A program made the position numbers and the translations under genes. From DATMAM01 sp035559995 (GTDB taxonomy: Bacteria > Desulfobacterota > Binatia > UBA9968), in the NCBI GenBank assembly GCA_035559995.1, contig DATMAM010000039.1:124001-188000 (forward strand): DNA of 64,000 nucleotides, written 5' to 3'. The stretch's first letter is position 1; each line of letters opens with the position of its first letter. This document shows positions 8,328-17,600 of the stretch, piece after piece. Below the pieces are notes generated by a model that did not search any database, had not been told where the DNA came from, and saw nothing but the letters and a program-made list of their open reading frames with translations.

Positions 8328-8549
8328 TCACATCGGCCATTCTTTGGGAAGGTCGCGGCGGATCTCCTGGTAATCGGGGTCTTTGCTGGAGCTTTTCTTG
8401 AGGCGCTTTAGCGCGTCCAGCAGATCCTGCAACTTCATATGAAGCGCGTTCGAGACCATGCCCGTGGTCTCCTCGAAGCTTGCGCCTCAGTTGCGGAATC
8501 AGCCGCGCATGCGCTGGAGGATATTGCGGTCTTCTTTGCTCAACGCCAT
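8328..8549 (-). CDS. 73-codon ORF with two in-frame TGA codons: candidate di-selenoprotein or pseudogene
   Basis: Read from the ATG at 8549, the frame stays coding-like for 73 codons to a TGA at 8328-8330 except for two TGA codons five positions apart (codon 17 at 8501-8499 and codon 21 at 8489-8487), giving GXFRNXGASFEET. The rest is an amphipathic, charged protein ending PDYQEIRRDLPKEWPM. Nine bases after the second TGA lies a hairpin: TTCGAG/CTCGAA lower stem, a 3-base bulge, ACCA/TGGT upper stem and a six-base loop beginning CG (8477-8449), within the geometry of bacterial SECIS elements. If both TGAs encode selenocysteine the protein has a UxxxU motif. Against this, the GASFEE segment resembles a helix-turn-helix, and two CGA-to-TGA mutations would give the same picture. 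It follows the 8609-9022 gene by 59 bases on the same strand. Confidence 0.4.
8449..8477 (-). other. SECIS-like hairpin after the second in-frame TGA
   Basis: On the minus strand, six lower base pairs (8477-8472 with 8454-8449), a GAG bulge, four upper pairs (8468-8465 with 8458-8455) and a CGGGCA loop. The loop G lies about 23 bases after the second TGA and 35 after the first, inside the range used by SelB. It may be coincidental in GC-rich coding DNA. Confidence 0.35.
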
Positions 8550-8608
8550 CGGAAGTCTCTAAGCTCGCCCCTCGCACAGTAACCCGCGCGGAAAAGCGCG
8601 GCAACCGC

Positions 8609-9022
8609 CTAAAGCTTTTCGGCGAAGCCGCTCGGTTGCGCGGTAATGAGCTCCGTGGCGGCGCGCGGTGCGCCGCCGCTCTCTATCGTCACCCTCAGCC
8701 GCGCGAAGATCCGCCACGGCCGATCCGACCATACGACGCTGAGGATCAGAAAAGCATTTTCGACGATCGTTCCGGGAAGCTCCGGGCATGTTATTTCCGC
8801 CTCCAGCAGCGCGCTCTGGCCGGGCGCCAATCGGTACGGATCGGCGAATGGTCGCTCCGGGCTACGAAACTGACCGTGCGGAAAACGCGCGGCGAGAATC
8901 GTAAGAGGGCTCGCCCCCAGGTTTGTGATGTTCCATTCGATGTGCCAGGCGCCGGCTCCGGCTTGGCGCGTGGAAACCTGCTCGACCGCGATGGCCGGCT
9001 CGAGCGGCTCTCGATCGCCCAT
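8609..9022 (-). CDS. Hypothetical beta-rich protein
   Basis: A 137-residue protein without signal peptide or membrane segment. Alternating hydrophobic stretches (WHIEWNITNLG, PLTILAARFPHGQF, ALLEAEITCPE, ENAFLILSVVW, WRIFARLRVTIE) suggest an immunoglobulin-like or related beta-sandwich, with two tryptophan-rich strands. I do not recognise a family with certainty. I chose the ATG at 9022 because it follows the MFS stop by a single base and the upstream in-frame residues are out-of-frame shadow of that gene. The tight spacing argues for co-transcription with the MFS transporter and perhaps a shared substrate. A candidate selenoprotein ORF lies downstream. Confidence 0.6.
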   Translation of the reverse strand: MGDREPLEPAIAVEQVSTRQAGAGAWHIEWNITNLGASPLTILAARFPHGQFRSPERPFADPYRLAPGQSALLEAEITCPELPGTIVENAFLILSVVWSDRPWRIFARLRVTIESGGAPRAATELITAQPSGFAEKL

Positions 9023-9023
9023 G

Positions 9024-10346
9024 TCAACGATTCTCCGCCAGGCGCGCGCGTTGCGCCATCGCCCAGGGGCGGTGAAGGAGAGCGTAAACAGCGGCGGCAA
9101 GAAAAAACAGCCCCGCCAAAGCCCAGAGCATCGGCGCGTAGCTTTGATAACGGTCGTAAATGAAGCCCGCGACGACCGGGGCGGCGACGGTGCCCCACAT
9201 GTAAAACAGGCCCATCGTGCCGCGGATCGTGGCAAAGAATTTCCTCCCGAAAAGATCGCCGACCGTCGCCCAGCTTACCGGGAAGATCGATTCCGCCAGC
9301 GTGAAGAGAACCGTAAACGCCCAGAGCGGCCACTCCTCGCTCGCTTGTACGAGAAGCACTAGGGCGGCGCCGGAAAGGAGCATGCTGCACGCCATCAGGC
9401 GGGGCTTTGACATCCGATCCGCCATCCAGCCGAGGAGGAGATGGGAGGGCAGGGCGAGAAACGCGAACGTGCTGAGCAAGAGCGCCGCGCGCCCTTCTGT
9501 CAAGCCTTTCCAGACCATGAGCGGAATAAAGTGGACCATGACCGTTCCAAGCCCGGCGACGCGAAAGGAGGTCGCTACGATAAGCATCCAGAACGAAGCC
9601 GTCCGCATCGCCTGCAGCGGGCCGAAGTCATCGGCCGCATGCGCGCTTCGAGGATCACCGCCCGCCCTCGACGAATTGATCGGAGGCGCTTTTTGCGCGA
9701 GGTCGCCGTCGGGGAGAAGGCCCATGGTCTCGGGGGAGCGGCGCACGGGCGCGGCCAGGGGAAAGCCGACCAGCAACAGGCTCAATCCCGCCAGGACCGC
9801 CGCCGAACGCCAGCCCCACGCCTGCACCGCAAACGCGAGCAGCGGGGAGAGAACCGCGCCGCCGATTCCGATCGAGGCGCTGATCAATGTCATCGCCATC
9901 GCGCGGCGGCGGATAAACCAGGTATTGGCCAGGACCATCGGCGAGTGCATGAATCCGGCGCCGTAAGCGAGGCAAATCACGCCGAGGTAGACGAGAAGGA
10001 ACTCAAGATAGTCGTCGACGGTGGCGAGAAGAATGTAGCCGAGCCCCGTGAGCGTGACGGCGGCCAGCATCACGGGTCGAGGGCCGAAGCGGTCGATGCA
10101 GTAACCGGCGAGCGGCCCTTCCAGGGCGCCTTCCGCGCGCGCCAAAGAGAAGGCAAGCGAGGTGGCCGCCCGGCTGAGCCCCAGATCCTGGCTCAAGGGG
10201 AGAAAAAAGATCGTGAAGCCGTAATGGTGCAAGCCGCCGCCGAGGCAGCGGAGCGCGCAGCCCAGGGCAACCATCCACCAGCCATAGAAAATCGCTTTCT
10301 CTGGCCGCGCGCTGGAAGTCGTGGGCTCGGCGTTGGCGTGCCGCAT
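9024..10346 (-). CDS. MFS transporter (monocarboxylate/oxalate:formate antiporter type)
   Basis: A 440-residue major facilitator with 12 predicted membrane helices. The start FYGWWMVALGCALRCLGGGLHHYGFTIFF and the motif GPRPVMLAAVTLTGLGY in the first half, with GWMADRMSKPRLMA in the second, are typical of the oxalate/monocarboxylate MFS subgroup; RRRAMAMTLISASIGIGGA is the usual motif after helix 4. I chose the ATG at 10346, which gives a normal-length protein; the open frame continues upstream only as shadow of the neighbouring amidohydrolase. It lies 59 bases downstream of the amidohydrolase gene in the same orientation, suggesting uptake of that enzyme's substrate, an aromatic or carboxylic acid. 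That role is inferred. Confidence 0.85.
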   Translation of the reverse strand: MRHANAEPTTSSARPEKAIFYGWWMVALGCALRCLGGGLHHYGFTIFFLPLSQDLGLSRAATSLAFSLARAEGALEGPLAGYCIDRFGPRPVMLAAVTLTGLGYILLATVDDYLEFLLVYLGVICLAYGAGFMHSPMVLANTWFIRRRAMAMTLISASIGIGGAVLSPLLAFAVQAWGWRSAAVLAGLSLLLVGFPLAAPVRRSPETMGLLPDGDLAQKAPPINSSRAGGDPRSAHAADDFGPLQAMRTASFWMLIVATSFRVAGLGTVMVHFIPLMVWKGLTEGRAALLLSTFAFLALPSHLLLGWMADRMSKPRLMACSMLLSGAALVLLVQASEEWPLWAFTVLFTLAESIFPVSWATVGDLFGRKFFATIRGTMGLFYMWGTVAAPVVAGFIYDRYQSYAPMLWALAGLFFLAAAVYALLHRPWAMAQRARLAENR

Positions 10347-10405
10347 GTGCGTGCGTGGCGTGAATATCGGCGGCGCGTTTGCGCGCGCGGCGCCGGGCGA
10401 ACCGA

Positions 10406-11428
10406 TCAGCCGCTTCGAGCCGGAAGCTTTAAGAGCCGGCGCGCGTTCTCGAACAGGATCGCATCCTTGTCCGCCTGCGCGCAGTCGAGCGCTTCGACCT
10501 TCTCGACCGCCTTCCAGTCGCCCAACGTGAAGGGATAGTCGGTGCCGATCATGAGCCGTGCCGAGCCGACGAGCCGCCGCAGATAAGCCAGCGTGTCGGC
10601 GCGATAGACGAGCGTGTCGAAGTAGAGGTTTTTCAGATAGGCGCTGGGAGGCGAGGAGGATTGCGCCGCCCGGGTGCCGCGGCGGACCTCGAACCCTTGA
10701 TCGAAGCGACCGAGGTGATAGGGAAAAAAGCCCCCGCCGTGGAGAACGCAAAGCTTTAGGTTGGGAAAGCGGTCGAACACGCCCCCGTAGGCCATGTACC
10801 CGATCGAGAGGGTGCTATCGGCGGGATTGCCGCAGATCGTGCGCAGCCCGTAGGGCCCCATGCGCTCGCCGCCGGCGACGTCCTCGGGGTGCATGATCAC
10901 GAGAACATCGAGCTCCTGCGCCTTGTTCCAGAAAGGGTCGAAAAACTCGCTGTCGTAGTAGCGGCCTCTCACGTTCGACCCGATTAAAACGCCGCAAAGC
11001 CCGAGATCGCGCACCGCGTGCTCCAGAACTCTGGCGGCGCGCGGCGGGTCCTGCAGAGGCGCGGCCGCGACGCCGGCAAAGCGCGCGGCGTGCTCGTTGA
11101 CCAGCTCGCGAAATCCCTCGTTGTAAAGCCGGCACCACGACTCCCCCTGCGCGCCGTCGAGCCCGTAGGCGAGCGCGGCGGTATGCGGCGCCGCGGCCGC
11201 GACGGCGATTTTGCAGTCGTCCATCATCGCCAGCCTGCGATCGACATCCATGAGGTCGCGGTTGGTTCCGTGCGGCGGACCGCCCGCGTAGCGGAGGCCG
11301 ATCTCGTTGCGGCCGTCGTCGACCACTTCGACGCCCAGCGTTTTGCCGCTGCGCCTCGCTTCATCGATGAGCGCGGCTGGAATGTAGTGATGGTGGATAT
11401 CGACGGCGACGGATTCTGCTTGAGCCAT
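10406..11428 (-). CDS. Amidohydrolase family protein (ACMSD-like decarboxylase/hydrolase)
   Basis: A 340-residue TIM-barrel metal enzyme of the amidohydrolase-2 group, which includes aminocarboxymuconate-semialdehyde decarboxylase and gamma-resorcylate decarboxylase. Visible metal-site elements are VDIHHHYIP (about residues 9-17), VLVIMHPED near 175, LCVLHGGGFFPY near 228 with the family His-Gly-Gly-Gly, and MIGTDYPF near 295 with the catalytic Asp. The length is right for the family. Members decarboxylate or hydrolyse aromatic and ring-cleavage products, which fits the neighbouring MFS transporter and M24-like gene as a small catabolic operon. The precise substrate is unknown. Confidence 0.87.
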   Translation of the reverse strand: MAQAESVAVDIHHHYIPAALIDEARRSGKTLGVEVVDDGRNEIGLRYAGGPPHGTNRDLMDVDRRLAMMDDCKIAVAAAAPHTAALAYGLDGAQGESWCRLYNEGFRELVNEHAARFAGVAAAPLQDPPRAARVLEHAVRDLGLCGVLIGSNVRGRYYDSEFFDPFWNKAQELDVLVIMHPEDVAGGERMGPYGLRTICGNPADSTLSIGYMAYGGVFDRFPNLKLCVLHGGGFFPYHLGRFDQGFEVRRGTRAAQSSSPPSAYLKNLYFDTLVYRADTLAYLRRLVGSARLMIGTDYPFTLGDWKAVEKVEALDCAQADKDAILFENARRLLKLPARSG

Positions 11429-11489
11429 ATTTCCTGTCTAAGTAGCCGAGGCGTAAGTTCGATGTCAAGGAGAGGTAGAGGGAGGGTGA

Positions 11490-12662
11490 TCAGGCGGGAA
11501 CCGTTACCCAGCGGCGCGGGAAGGCGTTGAGGGTTTCGCAGCCAGCGCGGCGCACGACCACGGTCTCGCCGAACTGAAGGCCCATCTTCTCGTCGTACGT
11601 GATGACGTTGGGCTGGATGACGACGACCATGTTTTCCCGCAGGATCATTTCGCCGGCCTCGCGCCGGCTCGTCGAGCGGGTCTGGAGAATGGGCGGGTAC
11701 TGATTGGCGCCGTGCAAAAGATCGTCGTAAATCGTGTAGCCGCGCCGGTGAATGACCTCGGCGGCTTCTTCGATTTCCCGCGTCGAAGCGCCGTCCTTGA
11801 CGACCTCGGCGACCGCCTCGAAGGCCTCGACGGCAACCGCGTGCAGCTCCTGCCATTCCCGGGTGGGCCCTTCGCCGAGGGAGAAGGTGCGGTGGATTTG
11901 CCCGCTGTAGCCCCAGTAGGCGCCGCTGATCTCGGTGATCAAGCAATCGCCGCGCTCAAGGATCCGCCGCGACTGGTACTGGGCCGGCACGGGAAAGTGC
12001 GGCGCGCGCATCGGCATGCTCGTCATGAAATGAATGCCCGCGTACCCGCCGGCATTGAGATAGACGGGCTCGAGCAAAGCGGGAATCTCGTCTTCGCGCA
12101 TTCCCGGCTTTAGGCCGCGCGCGAGCGCTTCGAGCGACTGGTCGGTCAGGTTGGAGGCGAAGCGGATCCGCTCGATTTCGGCGTCGCTTTTGATTGTTCT
12201 CAGGGCGCGAAATTTGCCGCTGAGATCGACCAGTTCGGCGCGCGGATAGCGAGCCCGTATTTTCTCGTAATGCTGGTAGGGCACGCCGCCGACCAGGCCG
12301 ATCTTTTTTTCCTCCAGACCGCGCTCGCGCATCAGCGCGAGCAAAGTCTCCGCCGTGCTCGGCCCGGCCCAGCGGACGTCGCGGATCACCGACAGAACGC
12401 GCGCCATGGGCACGTGATTGTAGAGCTGCAAAAGAACAGCCGGCTCTCGGCCCTGTTCGAAAAGCACGTAGGCTTCCCGGCTTCCCGGCCAGTCGGTGAG
12501 CCAGTAGATCTCCGAGGCAAACCTCCCGGCGCCGTACACCAACAGAGCATGAACCCCGGCTGAGTCCATCAGCTCGTGGACGCGCGCGTGGCGCTGCGCC
12601 ATCTCTGAAGTGGCAAAGCGCGGGAACTGAGCGGCTTCGCGCGGCAAATTGGGCTCCTGCAA
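11490..12662 (-). CDS. M24 (Xaa-Pro peptidase/creatinase-like) family protein lacking most metal ligands
   Basis: A 390-residue pita-bread-fold protein with an N-terminal creatinase domain (to about residue 165) and a C-terminal M24 domain. The five metal ligands of metallopeptidases are mostly replaced: the first Asp is Glu in CLITEISGAYWG, the second is Gln in GYSGQIHRTF, the IEPG glutamate is Gln in VVIQPN, and only the last Glu (QFGETVVVRRAG) is retained. It is therefore more likely a creatinase-like C-N hydrolase or a non-catalytic member than an aminopeptidase. It lies upstream of the amidohydrolase and MFS genes on the same strand, consistent with an amide-degradation operon. Confidence 0.8.
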   Translation of the reverse strand: MQEPNLPREAAQFPRFATSEMAQRHARVHELMDSAGVHALLVYGAGRFASEIYWLTDWPGSREAYVLFEQGREPAVLLQLYNHVPMARVLSVIRDVRWAGPSTAETLLALMRERGLEEKKIGLVGGVPYQHYEKIRARYPRAELVDLSGKFRALRTIKSDAEIERIRFASNLTDQSLEALARGLKPGMREDEIPALLEPVYLNAGGYAGIHFMTSMPMRAPHFPVPAQYQSRRILERGDCLITEISGAYWGYSGQIHRTFSLGEGPTREWQELHAVAVEAFEAVAEVVKDGASTREIEEAAEVIHRRGYTIYDDLLHGANQYPPILQTRSTSRREAGEMILRENMVVVIQPNVITYDEKMGLQFGETVVVRRAGCETLNAFPRRWVTVPA

Positions 12663-12705
12663 ACGCCCTAAATCCGTAAACGGCGGCGCGAGGCGGGAGG
12701 CAGCC

Positions 12706-13119
12706 TCAACTTGCGCCCAGGATCTGCGCCGCCTTGTTGACGCTTCGCGGCTCGACCCAGAGGAGCGCTCCGTACAGGCCGCTTCCCGCCGAGACCGCCT
12801 GAAGCGAGATCACGTTGATCTTGGCCTCCGCCAGCTTCTCCAGGATCTCCGCCCCCGCGCCCACGCGGTCGTCTCCCTGGATAAGGAACACGGTCTTGGG
12901 GCCGACCAGCTTGAGCTTGGATTTGCGCGCCGCGGCCCTGAAAGCGGCCGGGTCCGCGGGCACAAAGTCGAGCTGCGCGCGCCGGCCCTGGGGGAAGCCC
13001 GAGAAGGCGAGAAGGTTTACGTTCTCCTGCCTGAACAGGTTGAGAACACGCGCTCCCTCACCGGGTTTGTCCGGAACCTCGACGTAGAAATAGGGAACGC
13101 GTTTCACGGTGTCCGCCAT
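12706..13119 (-). CDS. ACT domain-containing protein
   Basis: A 137-residue protein made of two ACT-like halves: VPYFYVEVPDKPGEGARVLNLF near the start, with the DKPG turn that marks the ligand loop, and a second repeat around DRVGAGAEILEKLAEAKINVISLQAV. ACT domains bind amino acids or small metabolites and regulate partner enzymes; no catalytic domain is attached. An AGGAGG site lies about 6 bases before the ATG at 13119. It precedes the M24-like gene on the same strand by 43 bases and could be part of that operon. Which ligand it senses cannot be told. Confidence 0.8.
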   Translation of the reverse strand: MADTVKRVPYFYVEVPDKPGEGARVLNLFRQENVNLLAFSGFPQGRRAQLDFVPADPAAFRAAARKSKLKLVGPKTVFLIQGDDRVGAGAEILEKLAEAKINVISLQAVSAGSGLYGALLWVEPRSVNKAAQILGAS

Positions 13120-13264
13120 AACTCCTCCTCCTTTCGTCCGCGCGTTGCGCAGACGTTAGCGTGCCGATTTTCGGCTGTCAATACGCCGGCGGATTGCAAC
13201 ACCGGCGGATTTTCATTAGGATGCAGTGAACTTACGCGCGGGAAGCGAGGAGGATTTTGGCGCC

Positions 13265-14089
13265 GTGGCGACGATGATCACCAACGACTGCATCAATTGC
13301 GGGGCGTGCGAGCCCGAATGTCCCAACAACGCGATCTCCCAAGGGGAGAATCTCTACGTGATCGACCCTCTGCTCTGCACCGAGTGCGTCGGCTTTCACG
13401 ATTACGAGGCGTGCGCCGCCGTCTGCCCCGTCGATTGCTGCGTCACCGATCCGAACAATATCGAAACCGAGGAGGCGTTGATCGCGCGCGCTCGGGCGCT
13501 CCACCCCGAGGTGAATTTCGGGGAGCAGTTCGAGTCGCGCTTTCGTAAGGGAGCGGGAAAACCTGCCACGTCCGGCGCGGCAAAAAAACCCGAGCCGGCA
13601 GCCGCCGCGGCCGCGCGCTCGGAGGCGCCACCCGCGGCCGCCGCCGACCGCCAGCCCGGGCCGGCGCCGGAAGAGGACCTTCAGGCGCTTCTGGCAAAGC
13701 TCCCTGAGGTCGACGAGTGGCAGATCCCCGTGCGTTGTTTTCGCTGCGGCCAGAGTTATGAAGTCCCCGCCGAGAGGTTCATGATCGGGAACGTCCTTTT
13801 CTGCCCGCACTGCTTCAAGTCGATGGTCGTCAAGGACAGCCTGAGCTTTCAAATCCGCACCACGCTCAAGCAGGCGTACGAAAAGTGGCAAAAGGCGCGC
13901 GCCGAGTTGGAAGCGAAGCGAGCTCGCGAATTGAAAGAATTCTACGAGAAGCGGGCGCGCGAGCTTGAGGCTTTCATCGACAGCGAGCGCCGCTCGATCG
14001 AGCAGGTCAAGGATCAGCTCAGGGCGATTACCGAAACCTACGACGCTCCCGGAAGAATCAAGAAGGGAAACCTGCTCGGCTGGGGCTAG
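13265..14089 (+). CDS. Ferredoxin-like protein with zinc-ribbon and coiled-coil domains
   Basis: Unusual three-part protein of about 274 residues. Part one (residues 5-75) is a 2[4Fe-4S] ferredoxin with INCGACEPECPNN and TECVGFHDYEACAAVCPVDCC, similar to YfhL-type ferredoxins. A low-complexity Ala/Pro linker follows (about 100-150). Part two is a zinc-ribbon, CFRC-x18-CPHC (about 165-190). Part three is a charged coiled coil (about 205-255) rich in Glu, Lys and Arg. It suggests an electron carrier tethered to a protein or nucleic-acid partner. I take the GTG at 13265, 11 bases after GAGGAGG; the GTG at 13226 is an alternative that adds 13 residues. A small membrane protein follows after 9 bases. 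Confidence 0.8.
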   Translation: MATMITNDCINCGACEPECPNNAISQGENLYVIDPLLCTECVGFHDYEACAAVCPVDCCVTDPNNIETEEALIARARALHPEVNFGEQFESRFRKGAGKPATSGAAKKPEPAAAAAARSEAPPAAAADRQPGPAPEEDLQALLAKLPEVDEWQIPVRCFRCGQSYEVPAERFMIGNVLFCPHCFKSMVVKDSLSFQIRTTLKQAYEKWQKARAELEAKRARELKEFYEKRARELEAFIDSERRSIEQVKDQLRAITETYDAPGRIKKGNLLGWG

Positions 14090-14098
14090 TCCCGCGGA

Positions 14099-14575
14099 AT
14101 GTTGGTTTCCTGGCTCCACGTAGCGGCCCTCATCGTTTATCTCGGGTCTCTGTTAGCTCTCTGGATCGTCCATCTTCCGGCTCTCGCGAAGATCGCTGAC
14201 GCGCGCGAGCAGGCGCGGCTGTTAGCGCAAAAGCTACGGCTTTACAATCCGCTGCAGACAGCAACTCTGGGCGTGCTGGTTCTGTCCGGCGCGTTTCGCC
14301 TCACGGAGCTAAAGGCCGCTTATCGCGATCAGTTCGCGAAGGCGTTGGGCGCGATTCTGGCGGTCAAACTGACGCTTGCCTTTTTTCTCATCATCCTGGG
14401 CGTCCACCAGACGATGGGGGTGGGGCTTCCCTTCGTGCGTCGCTACGATGCGGGCGAAGCGGTCTCCGCCGAGGATGTCGCCGCCGTGAAGCGCCGCTTG
14501 CGGCTGACGATGCCGGCGCTTTTGGTTCTTGCTCTTCTCACCGCGTACATGGGCCTCAAGATGAGAGGGTTCTAA
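14099..14575 (+). CDS. CopD-like small membrane protein
   Basis: A 158-residue protein with four predicted membrane helices (about residues 3-24, 52-70, 85-110 and 135-152). The pattern SWLHVAALIVYLGSLLALWIVHLP with a membrane histidine near the start, and FFLIILGVHQTMG with another, resembles the CopD/DUF2214-like group of small membrane proteins that may bind heme or copper. The match is loose and function is not certain. It begins 9 bases after the ferredoxin-fusion gene and is probably co-transcribed, so it could be the membrane electron-transfer partner. That link is inference. Confidence 0.6.
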   Translation: MLVSWLHVAALIVYLGSLLALWIVHLPALAKIADAREQARLLAQKLRLYNPLQTATLGVLVLSGAFRLTELKAAYRDQFAKALGAILAVKLTLAFFLIILGVHQTMGVGLPFVRRYDAGEAVSAEDVAAVKRRLRLTMPALLVLALLTAYMGLKMRGF

Positions 14576-14674
14576 GCCCGGTGGCCGCCGGCCGAAAAAG
14601 GAGACCGGTCCCCGGCGGGGAATGCAAAAATTTTCTCCCTGGCCGCGAGAGGCGGGTGAAGACGTGTAGATAAG

Positions 14675-17600
14675 ATGCGGAGCCGAACGACAGTCGATCT
14701 TTCGAAGCTGATCATTCCCGGATTGTTTGTCTGCTTTCTGTTATCGGGAACCGCCGCGCTCATTTACGAAGTCGTGTGGATGCGCATGCTCACGCAGGTC
14801 TTCGGCAGCGCGGCTTACGCGGTCGCCACCGTTCTCGCGGGGTTCATGGCGGGGCTTGCGCTGGGAAGCTACTGCTTTGGCCGGCTCGTCGACCGCGGCG
14901 GCAATTATCTCCGCCAGTACGGTCTTTTGGAGCTCGGCATAGGGGCCTATGGCCTTCTCGCGCCGTGGATCTTCAAGCTTGCGGGGTGGGTTTATGTTCC
15001 GTTGTTCTGGCTCAACGACTCCCAGCCGCAGCTATTTTCGCTGCTTCTTTTTTTGCTGGCGTTCACGCTACTTTTGGTGCCGACGTTTCTGATGGGCGCC
15101 ACCTTGCCGGTGCTCAGCCGCTTTCTCGTCACGGGTCTCAGCCAGGTGGGGAAAAAAGTCGGCGACCTGTACGCGACCAATACCCTGGGAGCCGTTTTGG
15201 GTTGCGGCCTGGCGGGGTATCTTCTCCTGCCCTGGCTGGGGATTCGCGGGACGTTGTGGACTGCCGCCGCGCTCAACCTTGCGGTCGCGGCCGCTATCCT
15301 GCTGGCCGATCGCGCCCGGCGCAAGCGCGAAATTGTCGCCGGCCGGAGCGCTCCGGCGACGGAAAAATTGCCCGTGACGCGGCTCGGCCTTCTGGTGCTT
15401 GCCGCGATCGGGCTTTCCGGCGCGGCCGCGATGATTTACGAGAACGCCTGGAGCCACGCGCTCACTTTGGTCATCGGAGGCTCGGTCTACTCGTTCACGA
15501 CGATGCTCTTGAGCTTCCTGATCGGGCTTGCGCTGGGCGGCTACCTGTACGCGCGGCTCTGGGGCGAGAGCGAGGTCCACGTCACGACGTTCGGCATCGT
15601 TCAGCTGGGCGTGGGCGCGGCCGGTCTTGCCACGATTGCGCTGTTCGAGAAACTCCCGCTTTTGTTTCTCCGCCTGCACCAGGGCTTTGGCGACGAGTTT
15701 GCGTTTTTTCTCGGCATCCAGGTCGTCATCTCCGTCCTGATGATGCTGCCGGCTACAGTTCTTTTCGGCATGAGCTTTCCCATGGTGGTGCGGATTTTCA
15801 CGCAGAGCCTGTACCACGTCGGCAGCAGCGTCGGCGCCGTGTACGCCGTGAACACCGTGGGCGCGATCATCGGCGCCTTCAGCGGCGGGTTCATCCTGCT
15901 GCCGCTCATCGGCATTCAGCGCGCGATCGTTTTCGGCGCCTTTCTCAATCTCATCGTCGGCTGGCTCTTGGTCGTCATGGATCCCCGGCCCGGACGCGGC
16001 GCGCGCGTGGTCGCGGGCGGGCTCGCCAGCGCGCTCTTGCTGCTCTTGGCTCTCTGGACGCCTTCCTGGGATCGGCACATCTTGACGAGCGGCGTCACCG
16101 TCTACTACGACCGCTATCAGGACCTGCCGACCGATTCGCTTCGGCTGGAAGAAATGCGCCGCGACAAGATCCTCTATTACCGCGAGGGCATCACGGCGAC
16201 GATCAGCGTGCATCAATCCCGGCCGGACTACCTCTATCTCAAGACCAACGGCAAGGTGGACGGTTCCTACGGGGACGCGCTGACGATGCTGATGACGGGC
16301 TATCTGCCTCTCTTCTTGCACCCGAACGCGGAGCGGGTCGGGATCATCGGTCTGGGAACCGCGATGACGGCCAAGGCGGTGGCGGCGTTCCCGGTAAAGA
16401 CGATCGAGGTCTTGGAAATCGAGCCGGCCATGGTCGAGGCCGCGCGCTTCTTCAAAGAGAAAAACGGCGGCATCTTGGACGACGCGCGCGTCCGCGTCAT
16501 CGCCTCCGACGGGCGCAACTATGTTCTGGCGACGCCGAAGCTTTTCGACATCATCATCTCGGAGCCGTCGAATCCGTGGATCGCGGGGATCGCCAGCCTG
16601 TACACGCGCGAATTTTACGCCGGGGCGAAGAAAAAGCTTCGCCCCGACGGCATCTTCGCGCAGTGGTTTCACAACTACTCGATGTCGCCCGACGACTTTC
16701 GCATGGTGTTCAGGACCTTCGCGGAGTCGTTCCCGCACGTGAGCGTCTGGAACATGAAGGAGAGCGATTTTCTTCTCGTCGGCACGCTCAAGGAGCACAG
16801 CTTCGATTACCGGTCCGCGGCGCGGATTTACGCGTCGAACAAGATCCTCCGGGAAGACTTTGCCGGGCTCGGCCTCGACGACGCCTACACGGTGCTCGGC
16901 TTTTACCGCATGGGAAAGAAGGAGGTTCAGGCCTTCACGGCCGGCGCGGAGGTCAACACGGACGACAACCTGCGCCTGGAGTTCTACGCGCCCCGCAGCC
17001 TGGGAAAAACCACCCCCGAATTGAACCGCAGCCTCATGGAGCCCTTCGTCGTTGCGCCGCCGTGGAAGATCGACGCGCCGTCGATCGCCGACGGCGATCG
17101 GCATTACTTTGTCGCGCAGGCGCTCAGAGCGAGCAGCCGCTACGAGCGCGCGCTCGAGGAGATCGAGCGGGCGCTGGCGGCCGACCCCCGCAATCCCGCC
17201 TACCACCTCTTGCGCGCGCAGATCCTCGCGGCTCAGGAGGAGCTCGACGAGGCGCTCAAATCCGCGCTCGAGGCGCTGCGCGGCGGGCCGCAGTACGTCT
17301 CGAAGGTTCTGACCTTGGCGGAGGATTTTTATACCAGGCAGGCCGAGGTGATCTATCGAAAATTGCTTGCCGCGGGGACCGCCGATATCCGGGTTTTTCT
17401 CGGGCTCGGGAACATCGCGCTCCATCGAAAGGAGACGGCCCGGGCCGAGAAGTTGCTGAAAAGGGCGGCCGCGCTCGAGCCCGGGCATCGGTTGGTTCTC
17501 CTGGCTCTCGGCCGGCTCGAGCTGGCGAAGGGGAATCATGCCGCCGCGCGCGAGCTCCTCGAGCAAGCCAAAGCGCTGGGCACGGACTCTTCGGTCTTGT

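Noticed and set aside
8328..8549. TGA reassigned to tryptophan to explain the in-frame TGAs
   Set aside because: Many genes here end in TGA at sensible positions (for example the overlapping ATGA junctions) and use TGG for Trp, so the code is standard.
10346..10751. Longer N-terminus for the MFS gene
   Set aside because: The extra 135 residues lie antisense-frame to the amidohydrolase and are not hydrophobic; the ATG at 10346 gives a normal 12-helix protein.
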